A stretch of DNA of 64,000 bases, taken from Dromaius novaehollandiae (taxonomy: Eukaryota; Chordata; Aves; Casuariiformes; Dromaiidae). The stretch lies in the NCBI RefSeq assembly GCF_036370855.1, contig NC_088101.1, positions 39,230,544-39,294,543 of the forward strand, read 5' to 3'. Under the pieces are notes generated by a model. The model worked only from the letters and a program-made list of their open reading frames with translations. It did not search any database and was not told where the DNA came from. The translations under genes and the position numbers were made by a program. This document shows positions 10,201-25,400 of this stretch, in pieces (position 1 is the stretch's first letter; every line of letters begins with the position of its first letter).

Positions 10201-12937
10201 CTTCTTGAAAAAACAAATTTACCAGTGACTTCAGGAAGAATTTTCTAAAGAGGGTAAATAAGACAACAAAATTTTAAAAGTTACTGATCACCCATTTGCT
10301 TCTGTCCTTATTCTCACTAGTAGTATTAAGGGAGCTATGCTGCTTCTGCTCTGGCAATAAGCAGTCAGACAACAAATATTTAGTGAAGATGCAACCAGGA
10401 AATGGTTTGCTACAGAGCTAGTTAGGCCGTATCTCCTGCTTCCTCCCACTAGATACACCTGGATATACATTTCTGGTAAAATATCTCTAGTAATTAGACT
10501 AAAATGGCCCTTCTGCCCATCAGTATTTTACCTACAACAAACCGTGGATACACCTATGTAAAATAAATTACATTATAGCCAGCATCATGTTCACTAATAC
10601 CTTTTCTAGAATGCTGTAAGCAATGGTTAAAATCTCAGTTTGGACAGGAAATAACAATACCACAGTTATGAATGTGACTGCCAGCACCTTTCTTAAAGAA
10701 ACTCTTTAAGCAAAGTTTAAGTGTGCTTTGAATGCTAGTTCACCAAGTATAAAATAAATTTGGTGTAGTTCTTACAAGTACCAGAGGTACTTAAAAATAT
10801 TGTATACTTTTGCTTCTAATTTGATGTCATTTTTATTCACAAGGTATCACAGCAACATGACAGCATCAAAGATTTCCAAAGGAAGGATCATTTCAGAGAT
10901 GTAGGCATAACTTGCAGATAGATAGATATGTATATGAAAAAATATATATGTATATTTTAAGACTTAACAAATGTCCTTCATAACATCCTCCATGATATAA
11001 GAAGCTGGCATTTGTTTATTTCTGTAGAGAGAAAGGTAATAAACCTTCAGATCTGCATATGAATGTCTGTGTTTTGAAAATCTGACTCCAATGGCACTCC
11101 AAAGAGGCCAACAGGTGTTTTGTCTGGGTAATAAGAATTGTACCATACTCTTGATATTGCACCGTATGTGGGATATAACTGAATATAACATCTCCCTGTG
11201 TTGACCCAAAAAAGTACAAACAAAAAAACCCCACAGTTTTTCTGAAAAGTGGCTTTCTAAAGTGAAGTGCAGTATTCCTGATAAACATGCTAAAAGTTTT
11301 AATTATTAACTATTATTCTAAATTGATATTATTAAGTAATATTTTAATTTGTCTGCGGCCTAATTTGGAAAAGCTGTACTTTGGTTTGTGTGTGTGTTGG
11401 TATCAAACTTCCCATGTTTTCTGTGCAGAATCTATAGAGTGTATGTCAAGACTAGAATATTTCATAGCTGCTTTCCTATTTGAAATTCCAAGAAGGAAGA
11501 AAGGAGTAAGTTCCCTTTTTATCTTTCTTTCCTGTCTCCCTTAGTTACATACGTGCATTATTAGGAAGAGATGATAATCTCTAATTCAAGTTGCAAACAT
11601 CTGCAGTTTCTTCCACAGTATTTGAAGGGCTTAGAACTGTAATGCTGACACTTTTACTCTCTGTGAAGCTACAGTGAGACTGTATGGTTATATACATGCT
11701 GTATAATCTTGACATTTTAATCTTAGAATTCCCTGGTGTCATCTTTTCATATACATGTTTTGGATTTCTCAGATCTATTGCTTGAGCTTCCCTATCTTTC
11801 TGTGAGTCATCTGTAGTTTCCTAAAGCATTGTCTGCCCTGTTATAAGTAAGATATGTCATAACCTTTATTTGAGCCTTTAAACTGGCTAAGTATGTATTT
11901 TCACATGTCAGTTTTACCTGCCTGCTTTTAAGTATCCCCTGCCTCCACTATTGGCTTTTACCTTTGAGCCCTTCATCAGCAGTTAAGTGTGGGTTTGCTA
12001 TCCACTACCAGGCATAAGCAGAAATGAAATAACGTTCAGAACATTTTCTGTACCTAGTGACTGGAAGCATGGATTCTCTTTATGGTCTCTCCTGTTATCT
12101 GTGTAGAATACAACATTTGTTGTTAATCTTTTTCTGTTTTCTTGTTTGTTTTGATGTCACATTAGAAACAAATAAAATGAATTGCTAAAATCCAACTTAA
12201 TGGATTTAAGGTGTTTTCATCTAAACTGCCTACTCCAGTAGCCAGCAAATCTAGCTTACCAGGGAAGACAGCAGTGTCATCTTGAATCCTGTCAGATTTT
12301 CGTATATTTTCATAGAGATAGATAAATACTTCTTGACTGGCCTTGATTGCTAAAGGCAGTGGGCTATGTGCCTCAGTCAAGGCAGGGAGTATTCAGCAGG
12401 CTGCCAGTTTGGGGTTCCAAAGACAATTGTTTTAGTTTGTTTTTTCAGGCAGATGAAACCAACGTTAAATTCTCCAGGTGATCTGTTCTCCATTTGAGCA
12501 TGTTTTATGGACAAGCAACCTTGGTGATTACCCAAAACCCGCCATGATAGGCTACATCAGGTAAAAGTTATTTAAAGTACAGCTGAGAATTGGGAGCAGA
12601 CACCATCTTAATCCTTTATGCTGGGCTCCTCAGGCCTGGTTACAAATCTAACGCTGGTTCTGCCCTCCATAATCAGGCTGGAAATATTGAGTTAGAGAAA
12701 TAAAAAATGACACAAAGTTTTCTTTAAACCTTAACACCTCAAAAGAAAACCGGAAAGTGTAGATTAGAAATTAATTTAAACCATGAATTTGAAATGAATT
12801 TGATAAGATTTTATCAAAAAGTACCTATAAAATCTCTGAATTCAATTTTAAGAAAGATATGCCTTCCACAAAATGTTCACGTGTCCCTTTAACATCGTTT
12901 ATAGTGTGTACTGGTTTAGAAGTTCTGTTCAAATCTT
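7300..12937. other. Intergenic DNA between LRBA promoter and CR1 copy
   Basis: AT-rich sequence without a gene I can support on either strand. Open frames are short (under about 90 codons) and lack domains, conserved motifs or splice-phase partners. Notable minor items are palindromic GTACATGCAGCTGCAC-type repeats near 7485-7545 and a TATA-rich stretch near 10918-10958. Confidence 0.7.
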
Positions 12938-13484
12938 CTGATCCCTCTACTCAGACCTGGTGAGGCTACCTCTGGAGTGCTGGGCCCATTTCTGGGCTCC
13001 CCAGTACAAGACAGACATGGACATACTGGAGAGAGTCCATTAAAGGGCCACAAAGGTGATGAAGGGACTGGAGCATCTGTCATACAAGGAGAGGCTGAGA
13101 GTGCTGGGACTGTTTAGCCTGGAGAAGAGATGGCTTGGGGGGATCTTATTAGTGATCTTATAAATACCTGATGGGGAGAGTAAAAGATGGAGCCAGACTC
13201 TTCTTCTCCTTGGTGCCCAGTGAGAGGACAAGAAGCAATGGACACAAACTGAAATCCAGGAAATTCCATGTAAACATTTTTTTTTACTGTAAGGGTGATC
13301 AAATGTGAGAACAGGTTGCTCAGAGAGGTTGTGGTCTCCATCCTTGGAGATACTCAAAACATGACTGGACACAGTCCTGAGTGGCCTGCTATAGTTGACC
13401 TTGCTTGGAGCAGGGTGTCTGGACCAGATGATCTCCAGAGGTCCCTTCTGACGTCAACTATTCAGTGATTCTTTGATTTCTTGT
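12938..13484 (+). mobile_element. CR1 LINE, 5'-truncated 3' end, sense orientation
   Basis: Non-LTR retrotransposon fragment of the CR1 family, the dominant LINE of birds. Diagnostic blocks occur in order: ACCTGGTGAGGCTACCTCTG (RT C-terminal region), TTTAGCCTGGAGAAGAGATG, GTGATCAAATGTGAGAACAG leading to the GTTGCTCAGAGAGG block, TTGGAGATACTCAAAACATG, then GACCAGATGATCTCCAGAGG and the tail ATTCAGTGATTCTTTG, which is the CR1 ATTCT-type end. It is interrupted by stops and a T run at 13280-13287, so it is a dead, 5'-truncated copy. The left edge is estimated. It gives the best evidence that the source is avian or at least sauropsid. Confidence 0.93.
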
Positions 13485-13489
13485 TAATG

Positions 13490-16400
13490 TTTGGAAGAGT
13501 CTTCCATGAGTGTGAATGCTCTCATATGAGAATTGAGGTCCCATCCCACACATTACAAAATTTTTGTCTGTAATATTGACCATGTTGCAGTCTGACATTC
13601 TCATACTAATTGTATGAAAGAGAGGTAACAAAGGGTTCTACAGTTAAGTTGGTAGAGGGGAAAACAATGTAGAAAACATTGATCTTTCACATAGTTTATG
13701 GTACATTCCATGTACCTTTTCTGAGATAATTTGGGTTGCTTAATGTTGGAGTGAGCTTTAAGATCCTTAACTGAGTTGCCAGGGTAAATTCAATCCTTAA
13801 ATGTGTATAAGGGAAGTCCTCGGTAAAACCAGTGTTGTCCATGTACAGATACTCAACCAGCATATTTCCACAAACAGAATCTCAAATTAGTCAGCATAGA
13901 GAATCTAATTTTCACCCAGTCGTGTATGAAACAAGACAGACTCCAATCCAGCTCTTCTGGAGTTAGCAGGTTCCCCCTCCAGTTACCTGCTTTATCGTTT
14001 TGCCAAGTGTTATCACCATAAAGCAAGAATGGCAAAATGACTGACATGTCCCAGCTTACTAACTTGATATCCCAGGCAGTGAAGTATAGGAGCTGAGGAG
14101 TAGACCCACTGCCTGTTTTGCTGCACCTGTTGCGTGAAGAATAACTTGGCAACTGGAGTCAGTAACCTTTTTGGTTGCTACATCTAAATGTGGCAGGGCT
14201 GATCAGATCCCTTAGATTAAACAAGGATTTATTTCATATAAAATGAGAAAGCAAGTGTTCATAATATTCTGCACCTCATAGCTTCCTTCTGCTTATGCCA
14301 TCCAGCTAAATTGATGTGTTCAGTTTTCTTGGGGCTTTTAAAGGCCTCAGTACCTCCAGCAATGTCAGGAAAAGTGTGGAATTAAGTACATTTTAGCTAT
14401 AGAGTACTCTCTCTGCCTTTAAGAAAAAAAGAGGGAAAAGGAATAATACATCATTTATGAAAAAAATGCTTCCTGATCTTAAGCATTAAGAGCTGTTTTT
14501 AAAATCCTTGACTAGAAATTAAAATCCAAATAAAAAAGCTGCTTATAAATACTGTTGACCTCAAGTATGAGAGGTCCTCTATGTTTTTAAAGAGAACATA
14601 ATACTTGAAGAGAGCAACATAATCCTGAAATAAAGGTGTGCTTTGCCTAAAGAGAAAATAGTATGTGTTAGATGGTGTTAATTTTGCTTAGTTTTATATT
14701 TAGTATGCTTTTATAATGTGAAATTTTATCATTTTATAATGTAATTTTTTAAAAGCATGTGGTATATTTTATTCACTTTTGTTTAGAAGAGTAATTGGTA
14801 TCTCAATTTTTCTGCATTGTATGTGTTCATGATTGGTGGATTGCAGCTATCTGTGTTTAAACAGCACTGAAATAATAAATGAATATTTAATGAGCCTCAT
14901 CTTGGTGGCATTAGAAAATAAATTTCCATTCTCTCAGGAAATTATGCTGATCGTGACCTAAAGAAGCTGCTTTAGCTCATTTCTTCTGTTCCCTTAGCTT
15001 AGAAAAGATCCTCAAAATGTCAGTGTAAGATCCAAGCTATGTCAGGATATACCTCATCTCCGTCAAAGTAAAGAAAATACAAACTTTTACCAAAGTAAAT
15101 TCTGAGTGAACTTAGGAAACAACTCATTGTGCCTTACACTATTTTTAGTGACCATTCCTTACTTTTTCTTTTGAGTCATACACCCTTAGTTAGCATTTTT
15201 CCACTCTCCCCTTTGTTCTAAAGATGTAGTTGGTGTTGTGAAAGTATTCTTCAGAATCCAGTTTCCAGCAGCATTGTAAGAAATGTTTACTTTGTTTTCT
15301 ACTTTGGTAGTAGGCTCTGTGTTTTATCAGTTTGGGCAAAATAGAGACATAAGACATTAGCATAGAAAAAATACTACAAATCATGTTTCTTCACTAAGGC
15401 CCTATTCACTGAAACCTGAATTTAAATGACGTATTCATCAGAGCACATAACTATATGCTTGAACAGTCTGCTGGATGGAGATGGCCTTGAGAATGTGCTT
15501 CACTATCTTCTGTGCTAGACTGGAACTATTCTATTAACTTCTGGAAACAGATGTTCCCAGTTGGGCTGCTGCTCTGTCCTCCCTTTTCATTACACTGGCT
15601 TGCGTTGCACAGTGTGACTTCTTAGGTACTGTTAAAACTGTCCAGCCAACCCTTGCTTTGCTGTTTGAAAGGCAAGAACAGAACACAGAGAGTCAAAAAG
15701 AAGGAAAACACCTAGAAATAGCTCCTAACTAGAGTTTTGAGGGGGATTATGAACGGTTTTCTGCACAAAACTCTAGTATGATCTCAGAGGACTCTTTGAA
15801 ATCCCCTACAAATCACATTTCACAGGAGTTGGATAAAGATCTGTGGGGTAAATGCAGTTACAGGCCTGTGGTACATCATAAAAGGGGATGAGTGACAAAA
15901 TTAAACTTGAAATACCGTGATTACTGTGGAAACAACTCACTGTTGTTATGTATTGTGATGCTGCAATCATTCAGCTCTGGTGTATGGTTCCAAGTACAAA
16001 GATTAGAGTTGCTCCTGTAATGAACACATAAGCTATGTAATCTCCATCTGGCTTTTAGTACTTCTCTGGATAGCCACACTCTGAACTAAAAATCATTAGA
16101 AGAGAATAGAAAAGCCTGAGGATTTGGGGTAAGTCACTGTTTCCCAGAGACAACACAGAAACGAGTGACTACAAAAAAAGGAAAAGGAGGGGTTTCTCTG
16201 ATAATTCATGTTATATTTGTTATTCTTCCTTTTAAACAGCTTTTATACATTTTTTGGACATTGTATTAATTTTGGCCTAGTTGAACTTTTATATATATTT
16301 TACTCCATCATACATATTTTTTATCATTTTGTTTTCTCTTCTCTGAAGAGACATTTGCTCCCTCTGAAGAGAGATATGTCTAGGATTCAGAGGGAAGAGG

Positions 16401-19400
16401 TTCTGTTGGAGTGGAGAAAACTTAATAATGCTGTGGGTATGAAGATGAGCAGGAAGAGGAAGTGGCACTGGAAGGAAGGAGAGAGACTGTATCAAAATGG
16501 TGAGGTGAAGAAAAAACAGGTGAGAGAACAGCAAAAAGTAGGAAGAATGTGGACTAAGAGGCTGTTTTAATAGAAAGAAGGATCAATGGCAAAGAGAAGG
16601 TACACAGCGAGACAGTCCATGCAGAGCAGTAAAGAATCATGAGAATCAGTTTTAGGAATGGCATGAAAACACAAAAGTTTAGGAGACTGCAGGCGTTACC
16701 AGGCTCTTCCAAAATGCAGTGTCTTTCATTTGAGTATATAATAGCCATGTGCTTGCATCTACTGAGGAACATTCTTTTACATATTTACTTACTTAAGAAA
16801 TCACAATAAACTGAACTGATCAAGGATTTTCTGAATAGATTAGCTGTGGTTATACGTGTGTCATTAAAACATGTATTGAAAGATAAGAGCTGGCCACTTT
16901 GCAAGGCAGCCAAGCTCTGGAAGACAGTTGCTGATTGTTAAGTATCAGATACTGTGGAAGTCACTGTCTTTCCTGAAGATGAAAACCTTTTGCATAATCC
17001 TTTCGGTATTAGCCCCACATATCCCCACTACATTTGTGCAACTGGAGATTCACAATTTATCAGATGACTCCAGTTAGCACTAACTGAAAAAAAAAGAAAA
17101 CCATAACCCTCTCCCCCACTCAAAATGCTGTGAGTGTCTAGCTAACTATGGGGAAAATAGGAGCTCTAGAGAAAATCTGGAATCCATTAACTGAAAAACC
17201 TCTAAAAAGATGAGAGGCCTGATGCCTGGAGCTAGCCGCAAGTGGTCCTGAAGTCAAAAGCTAGGAACATGTCAAAAAGAAAGCTCTTCCTCTTGTGAAG
17301 AAGAAACTGTACACTGTGATTAGGTGCAGGGTACCACAAGAACAGGCACTTACTCCATAGGTGAAGAACACACACATACTGACAAAGATTTCCATATATT
17401 TGGCAGCAAGGCAGGGCTGAATAATTGTATTTGAGGTTGGCTGTGGTATTACTTGGTAGTAAAATTTTGCCTGAACTTAAGAAATGATTTGAGCAAAGGT
17501 AGTTCTGTACAATCTGCATGGCATTATTGCCATCTTGGCTTGGTAACACTTGACCAGATGGTAACACATTGATAAGTAGTTCTACTGACGTTACAGCAAT
17601 TAGTCTATTGGAAATGCCAATACTGAACACAAAGGCAGTCCTGCTAATTATCTAGATGAATACTAAGGTTGAAGTTTGTTTTCTTTATGTTAATAAGGGG
17701 TGAATTGTGGGACAAGTTGATTGAGTTGCATAGTGACTTAAATATGATATCAAATTATAACCCCAAACTGTTCATTATAATGTTATTAGTAAAAGCCAGA
17801 GTAATACATCTCTGCAGCTCTTCCATCCACTCACCTATTTAAGAGATAAGCTGATCCATTTCTGTTAAAGAGGATCAGCAACCATTATGGAAACTATTGA
17901 TTTACATATGTACAGGTAAATTAAATTAAATTTGTGATACGCTATTGTACTTTATTCAAAAATCAGCAGTATGCTAGCGCTTGGAAAGCTGGCAAAAATT
18001 CTGAGCCAGACTCTGATATACTGCCACATTGTCTCAATCTAGTCCATTTCAGTAGAGTAAAAATATTATTCTGATCCCTAAACAGCTAGAAAGGAGCAGT
18101 TTGGGAATGGTACAGTACAGCCTCCATATGTATCCTCAGCCTTATCAGAAGGCTACATGCCAGCAATGCAGATTAAAGCTTCTCAGCACCTGTGATTTCT
18201 GCAGATGTTCTGTGTGCTATCAGGAAGTTGCAGGTATCTCTCTGGTGAACTACAGTAAAACCAGTTGCCTGGACATGCAAAGTGCAAGGACAAAATCAAG
18301 AGCGTAACAATTAGATTCCACAAATCCTTAGTGGTGTTCTGGAAAAGTCTGGGTGACTTTACCGTTCTAGTAATCAACTAGGATACTTGTTACTGCTTAT
18401 AATTTCAATCTGGAATGTAACTATTACAGATAGCAAATGAGTTAGTCACTAGCAGAAAAATATGGCGGTTTCTTGTGAGCCTACACCTCATCCAGTCAAC
18501 AGCCAGAACATTACTAGGTATCTTGCATATTTCTTGCATGTACTTGCAGTTCAAGGAGTTGAGTCCAAAATTTTAGTGTATGTTTGTAGGGATATTTGCA
18601 CTGCACTGGTTCTACAACACTGGTCAATGCAAAAAGACCCCAGGCATCCCGAGTCTTTTCAAAACTGTTAGTCCAGTGCTTCTCATAAATGCTAAATTCA
18701 CACACAGTTCTTCAAGCAAAAATATTCGTGTGAGGCTTCGGTTTTCAAATTCATGTCAGGAGGCTAGAGAGATATTCAGGATTGTTTTAATCAGAGATAT
18801 GCGTCAGATGAAGCTGCCTATGCTTCAGGTCATTGGCAGATGCCAAAGGAGATGATGGAAAGATCAAAAGAGAGAGGAGACGAGAAAAGAGTATGGAGTT
18901 AACATAGCACATCTTATTTTCTTTATTTCTGGTGCATTTAGGAGTGGTGATTTTTCAGGTGGGAGAAGCAGCTTAGTGGGCACTGAAAATCTTTAGATCA
19001 GAGCTTCAAAAATTGTAACACATGCCAGTGTTGGCATACAGACCATTGCCAAGTGGCATGCTGTCCAGCAAAGAGGCAAGAGCTGCTACTGCCATGGGAC
19101 TTCCAAGAGTTACTTCAGCTATTACACTTCTTTCTCCTCAGACTGGCCAGGTTCCGCGGAGCATGCTACCAAAGGTCTTTTTATAGGTACTTACTGAGTC
19201 CTCCTCCAGGTTGCACTGTATATGTGATCCACTTCCGGATACCTCATGTATCTGAGGTAAGATATAGGCTATTTCAAATTCTACACTTAGGTAATTCTGA
19301 GGTGAAGTCATTACATCCAAGGTGGGTTGTTTTTTCCAAGTATAGTTAATGTTGCACTACAATAATAATTTTTATTATTCTTAATTAAGGCTCTTGCCTT

Positions 19401-22400
19401 TTTGGCTTTTAATTTTTAATTACTCTGTCAATTTCACCACTAATGGGTTCCCTTTATGATAAAAAGTTAGCTTTCTTCTTCATGTTTCCATCTCTGTTAT
19501 GTTCTTATGAGCTTACAAATCTGTAAGCACTTTGTACCATTTGCGACCCAGTGTAGGGAGGTCACGATGTTTATAAGGAGCTGGAATTCCAAAAAATTCA
19601 TTTTGTATTTTAGTTTTGATTATTGCCACTTGAGTATAATTGCTACATTCAGCCAGTTTAAAGTTCAGTTTCATTGGAAATTGCTTTTTTTCCAGTAAAC
19701 CTTGCTAATCAAAAATATATGAGCAATGCTTTCATAAGTAAAGAACAGTAAAATACTCTCGTAAGTAAAATAAAATAAAAAATGGAGAGCGAACAACTTT
19801 CTGTTCTAACGTGGCCATCTGTCATTTATAAAGACATCACCTCATTAACCTGTCTAATCAACTCCATTCTTTTTTCAAAGTTGGTTAAGTAAGTTTATGA
19901 GGAGACATAGATGTTCACTTGATTAAATCTGTTGTAAAACAGCCTCCCTGGTGTTCTGCTTTGTGTGCATTTACACATATAAAGGTAATTACAAGTACAC
20001 ATTACTACTGTAAATTCCATGCTTGTCATATTACAGTACATGACATTTTCATTTCCTCCTGGTGAAAATGAAATCTGATATTTTCTGTTCAAGCAATAAT
20101 GACCAATTAGAGTTTGTTATTATTAATGTTTGTCTTAAAATGCTCCAAGTCATGAGGTGGTTTCCTCCTAAGAAGCTGAATTTATGATGTGAAAAAAAGG
20201 TTTTGACATGTTGCTATTCCACCTTCAGCCGCATTTGCCTCTCAAGTCTGGTTATTCCTTCAAGAAGCTAGGAGATCTCCATGGAAAGCCTGCTGCATAG
20301 GCAAGAACATTACTGAGTTCAAGTTTAAAGTGGAGAGCTGTAATAACATTGATTCTTCTCATCAGAAATTTCTGAAGCCTCTCTCTGATCTTTCCTCCTT
20401 GGCATTTTGCTTTTATCTCAGGGACCAGAGCTTAGTTCTGTTGCAAGTGAATGTAGCTCTGCAAAAGACAGTTAAGTTGCATCAATTTCTCATATGATTT
20501 GGGCAGAAATCTTCAATGCCTTCAGATTCTACCGGTAATTGGAGAACTTTTTGAAACTCACTGTTTGAAGAACTGCCAAAGGAGTGAATACAAATAACTG
20601 TGCTATATCTGGGAACCACAATAGAAAGGCTTTCATAATTTGCAATCACGGTTTATGTAAGTAGCTGAAATACCAAATATGTTTTAAAAGCTTTATCAGT
20701 CACTTAGATGAGATTCAGAGAAGTGATATTTGATTATATTAACCACTGCGAATTTCAGCATCTGGATATTTTGTTTCAATAGAGATATATTATCTGATTC
20801 TCCTTTTATTTAAAGTATTTTATATGTGTCTTGAAACCCTGAGATGAGCAGATTTATGCATACGGAGCATTTTTTGTAATGACCCTTTAACAGTGACTGA
20901 AAGCACCCTTATTTTTAGAGGAGTATTGAGCACTAGGTTTGAGACCCAAACGTCTTTACGTTTTATGTGAAATCTCTTTACAGTAGAAACTCTCTTCTCC
21001 GTAAATACCTGGGGAGAAAGGCAACACACAAGCCCAGAATGAAGAGAAGATGAAAGAAAATTCCAGATCATATGTGGAGGCAGAGAGGATTAAAAAATAG
21101 CAGGTAGCTGGGAGCATGTCACAACACATCAAATCATGATGGAAAGGCAGAAGACAACTTTTGGAGTGTTCCATTTGGAAGATGGTAAAAGATCTGCTCT
21201 ACTCTGACTGAAATCCAATGAAGAAAGCTTGCAAAGTAGCTGTTGGGGATTATTACAATTCAGTGAGTGGCCAGCACATCTCCTGGCTGATCTCGGGGTA
21301 AGGGAAATTCAAAGGCAGCTTAAACATATTCATCCAAAACCAAATACACACCCATAATCTTGTCTCGAGCACAGAAACAGAAGAATGGAACATGTGTTCA
21401 TGGATCTTTCCTGTCCACTCCCTCCTCTTTCCCAGTTTTAAGTACCTGGGGCATAGTCATAGATAGAAAATGGAAAATGTTTCCTCATCTTTTTCTTTTC
21501 CTGGAGAAACCTGACACTTTGAAAAATAAGGAGTAAGCTTATGCTGCCCTTACTGTCTGAAAGCAACTGGATGTAATGTCATGTGGCAGCTCAAAATCTC
21601 AGTGTTACGGAACCGTGAATGTTGTTGGGGCCTGGATATAGCATTATTCCAGTGATACGTCTTTTTTCTGCTTTTTGAAAATGAATTTTCCACTAAGATT
21701 ATGACTGCCAGATTTCCTGCACCATTTTCTACCCTCAAATATCTTAGAGGCTCCCATCATCTTAACACAAACTATAAAAGGAATGATGTGGCCCTGGGAC
21801 CACCTATGTGCCTGTTACTATGACACTTCAGACCACTGGTAGGCTGAAGATAAGCCTTTTGAAACCCTTGTGTGAGTGAATAGCCTTGCTCCCCGCTTAC
21901 TAAATTCATTTAACTAGCTACATTGTCAGCTTATACTGTGAGCCGTGCATTCTTTGAGATGAAGCATGTTACTCTTTAAATAATAGTGTAAATTGAAATA
22001 TTTATTCCTTCAAGAAAAAAAAGAATTACAGAAATATCTTTAACTGTGGCATGTGATCTTTTCTGTTTTTAATGTATCTGCTCAGCACAACTAATGATTA
22101 GATAAATAGACATTCAGTCCTTTTAGACAAAAGCTTTTAAAGTCACATTTTCTTTTCTTAATTTGAAAGGGGTGAAGGATAAAATGCATGAGAAAAGTCA
22201 GATTTTTCTGCCAAATGCTGCATAGTGGAAACCTTCTTGTATAATGAAGTGTTAACTAAGTCATGCTTTTGCAGAATGATTTAAAGTGTGATTTTACCAG
22301 CAAGAGATTGTAAAAAAAAAAAAAAAAAAAAAAAAAGCAGGGCTCCATGGTGTCTCAGTAATTTTAGTATAAAATATGCTGAGTGTGCAAAGAAAAAAGG

Positions 22401-25400
22401 TGGGAGTGTTTGCTTTGGGGATTTTTTCCCCTCCTAATTTCGAGTCCTCCAAGCTCCTCCTTTGAGTTTTTTGCATCGCATGCATCATTACCTGGAATAA
22501 ATTATCATCATACTAAATGGCATGATTAACTATAGTTGAGTTGGCAGTAGGGGGAGAGAGACTTTGACTTACAGCATGAGCAAATTTGGTGGGAAATAAC
22601 TGATAAAACAATCATCTTGCTAGAACACTTTTCACAAAATGATCTTTTAGAGAAGAATCAGAGATTTACAGTAAGAATAATGATAAGATAGAACAGCCTA
22701 GCTTAAACAAAAGTGTGATATTCTGGTTCCAAGAAAACAAACTGCAACCAAACAACAACCAGTTTTATGGGAAAATATCAGATTGTTCTATTAAAACAGT
22801 ATTTAAAATTTCAGAAAATTGAGAACAACAGAGATAAAAGCAAAATCTTGAGAACAAATTATTTGCTTAGCAAAAAATGAAGAGAGAATAGGCTTTTTTC
22901 AATGCAAGTACTTTACACAGAAATCTTCTAAGACAAGTAATTCTGCATATTAGCAGACACTGAAGGAGAATTTAAAAGACCAGAAGATTATAGAGCACAG
23001 GAACTATCTGGCCCCACCCTATTTAATTTGCATAAATAAAAATTAACAGGCCGCATTTAACCATTCTGTATGGAGATCTATTTAAAACACATGATTTTTA
23101 ATTTTACTTAAAAGCAATCAAAATTAAAAATTAAAATACTTACATGCACAGAGACAATGTTTTGCAATTAAATCAATACAACTGTGCAACCACATGCAAA
23201 AACATGTCAGCTGTAGCAACAGGCTAAAAAATATTTAAAATAAATTTCTGAAGTATTGAGACAAATGCTACTATGTGGAATTCCACCTTCACAATCAGTT
23301 ACACAACTTCATTATAAAGACAGCCATCAGAAATCTTTTTTGATTAAATTGCAAATCTTTCCTTATAAAACTGGTGTAACACTTGCCTGTATCTGTCTTA
23401 AGAACTTACTTGGCCTCCCATTCCTGGAGTGTTCTGGCACCTCTCAATAACTGATGAAAACCAGGGCTCAGTGTGTGACTGACTGCACAGTGCTACCAGC
23501 TCTTCCTTATCATATGACATGGGACGACTAGCAATTGGCACAGGGAGAGAATGAAGAACTATCGCCTCACTGCCCCTTTTCTAACTCCATTAAACTTGAC
23601 CTTAAATCCTCTTATCATCTGTGTAGGGTAGAAAAGTGTATTACCTTTTTCTTACTATTTTTATTTAGATATGTAAATCAGATGGATGCTTAAATGCCTT
23701 GAAGGATATGGGCTTAATTGATTTTGGTCAATGTCACTTAAAAATCTTGAAGAGGATCTTTGAAGCTACATCATAACCATTGGACTATCTTTCTTCCCAG
23801 CGAAGCACATCTCTCCTCCTTTCTATACACCCCACTCCCTCGTAACTGCACCTGCTTTAGCTCACCCAGGCCCTATCCCCTGCATCTATGATGCTAGTTC
23901 TGTTCAGTGCCCAGAAAAATCAGCAAGTCTTTGAATGCACCTGCAGGCTACCCTTTTGGAGCCTTAGACTTAATCTTTAGCAGTTGAGTCACGTGTGCCA
24001 GCCCTTCAAATATTTGGTAGGTAAAATTGTATCATACTGTGGTCTGATTCTCAGCAGATCAGCCCTTGAGGGACAGAAGTCCTTGCTCCAGGTGACTTTT
24101 CTCGCAGGACTGTCTGGGCCTTCACGCTTTAAATACAAAATGAAATGAGCGTAGCCACCTTAGACATAGATCTAACGCGTTTGTTCAGATCATTGCGCAT
24201 ATGTATCCTGTGCCCAATCCACAGGACTTCAAACTCTTCAGATAAATCTGATTAGACAGATTATCCATCACAGCAAAGAAGGCCGTGTCCAACCATAGGA
24301 CTCTTAGATACTAGCTCTACCTGTGCAGCTCATCTTCAGAATCTCCCCAATCCATCCTCCAAAGCAGCGGCAGAAGGAAAAAAATGGTGATTTTCTAGGA
24401 GGAAGGCAGATAACAGCCCATGGGAGTCTCCCTTCCCTGCCCATTCACCAGTGTTGAGAGAGAGCGCCACAGCAAAAGGCCATTTTTACAGCAATGGTGC
24501 AAGAGGGGCTGGAGATACAGTGTGCTGCCCCATTATTGTTAACACTGGGAGGTGATCCCTGCTCGCAGTAGGTTTTTTAATCAGTAATTTGTGCATTACG
24601 CCATAATGTTCTGCCACTGTGGGATTCAAAATATTTCCAGTATTTTTAATTAGTGAGGACCCAGGAGGGAAGAAAGCTGTAGGCATACAAGGAAATATAA
24701 AAACACAGAGGTTTTGATGTGACCTCCAAATTCAAAGGAACTAGGAAAATACTGTCTAATGATATATAAGGTTGTCTGTACCTAGATTTAGACTCTGGTA
24801 TAAATACTTACAGCATACCAAATAATGAAAATTCAAAGCAAAAGCAAAGATAGAACCTTAAGTAGGCTCTAGCAGTGCTATGAAAAAAACCTATAAAATG
24901 ACCAGGAATGAGCATTCCTGACAAAGCATTGAGACCCCAATTCATTCTGCCTAGATTACACCTGAATTGATGGCTAACGTTACTTCAGCTAACCAGATGA
25001 AATTCAGGTTTGATTAATCTATTGCTTAATTGCTGCCAGTTGTAGGTATAAGTAGAGTTATATAGCACAATCTAAATACATTTCCTAATTTAGAGGCTTT
25101 CATGTATAATGTTAATCTAAGTGAATTTGCTATAGAAGCAGGATATCTAGCATGCTGTGCAGAGATACAAGATACAGAGATATTTTTTGCTTACTTTTGC
25201 TGTGCTAGTTATTTCTGTAGACTCACCTTGTCAATAAGATTTGCTAATCTAGAAATGCAAAAATGGTTGTATGCAGTTATCTGAGAAGGGGAGGGGGAGA
25301 TTAAAAATGAACAGTTTGTGCTTTACATTAATCTTAAGGTATGTGAAATTTGTGAATAGTATATATAAATACCTTTTAGTATGCTTTATTGCAACTAAAA

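Noticed and set aside
13040-13372. 110-codon minus-strand frame
   Set aside because: Antisense translation of the CR1 copy.
16208-16570. 120-codon plus-strand frame with a hydrophobic start and Lys-rich end
   Set aside because: Follows T-rich then AG-rich base composition; no family match or splice partner.
17232-17630. 132-codon minus-strand frame
   Set aside because: No recognisable domain; length within chance for AT-rich DNA of this size.
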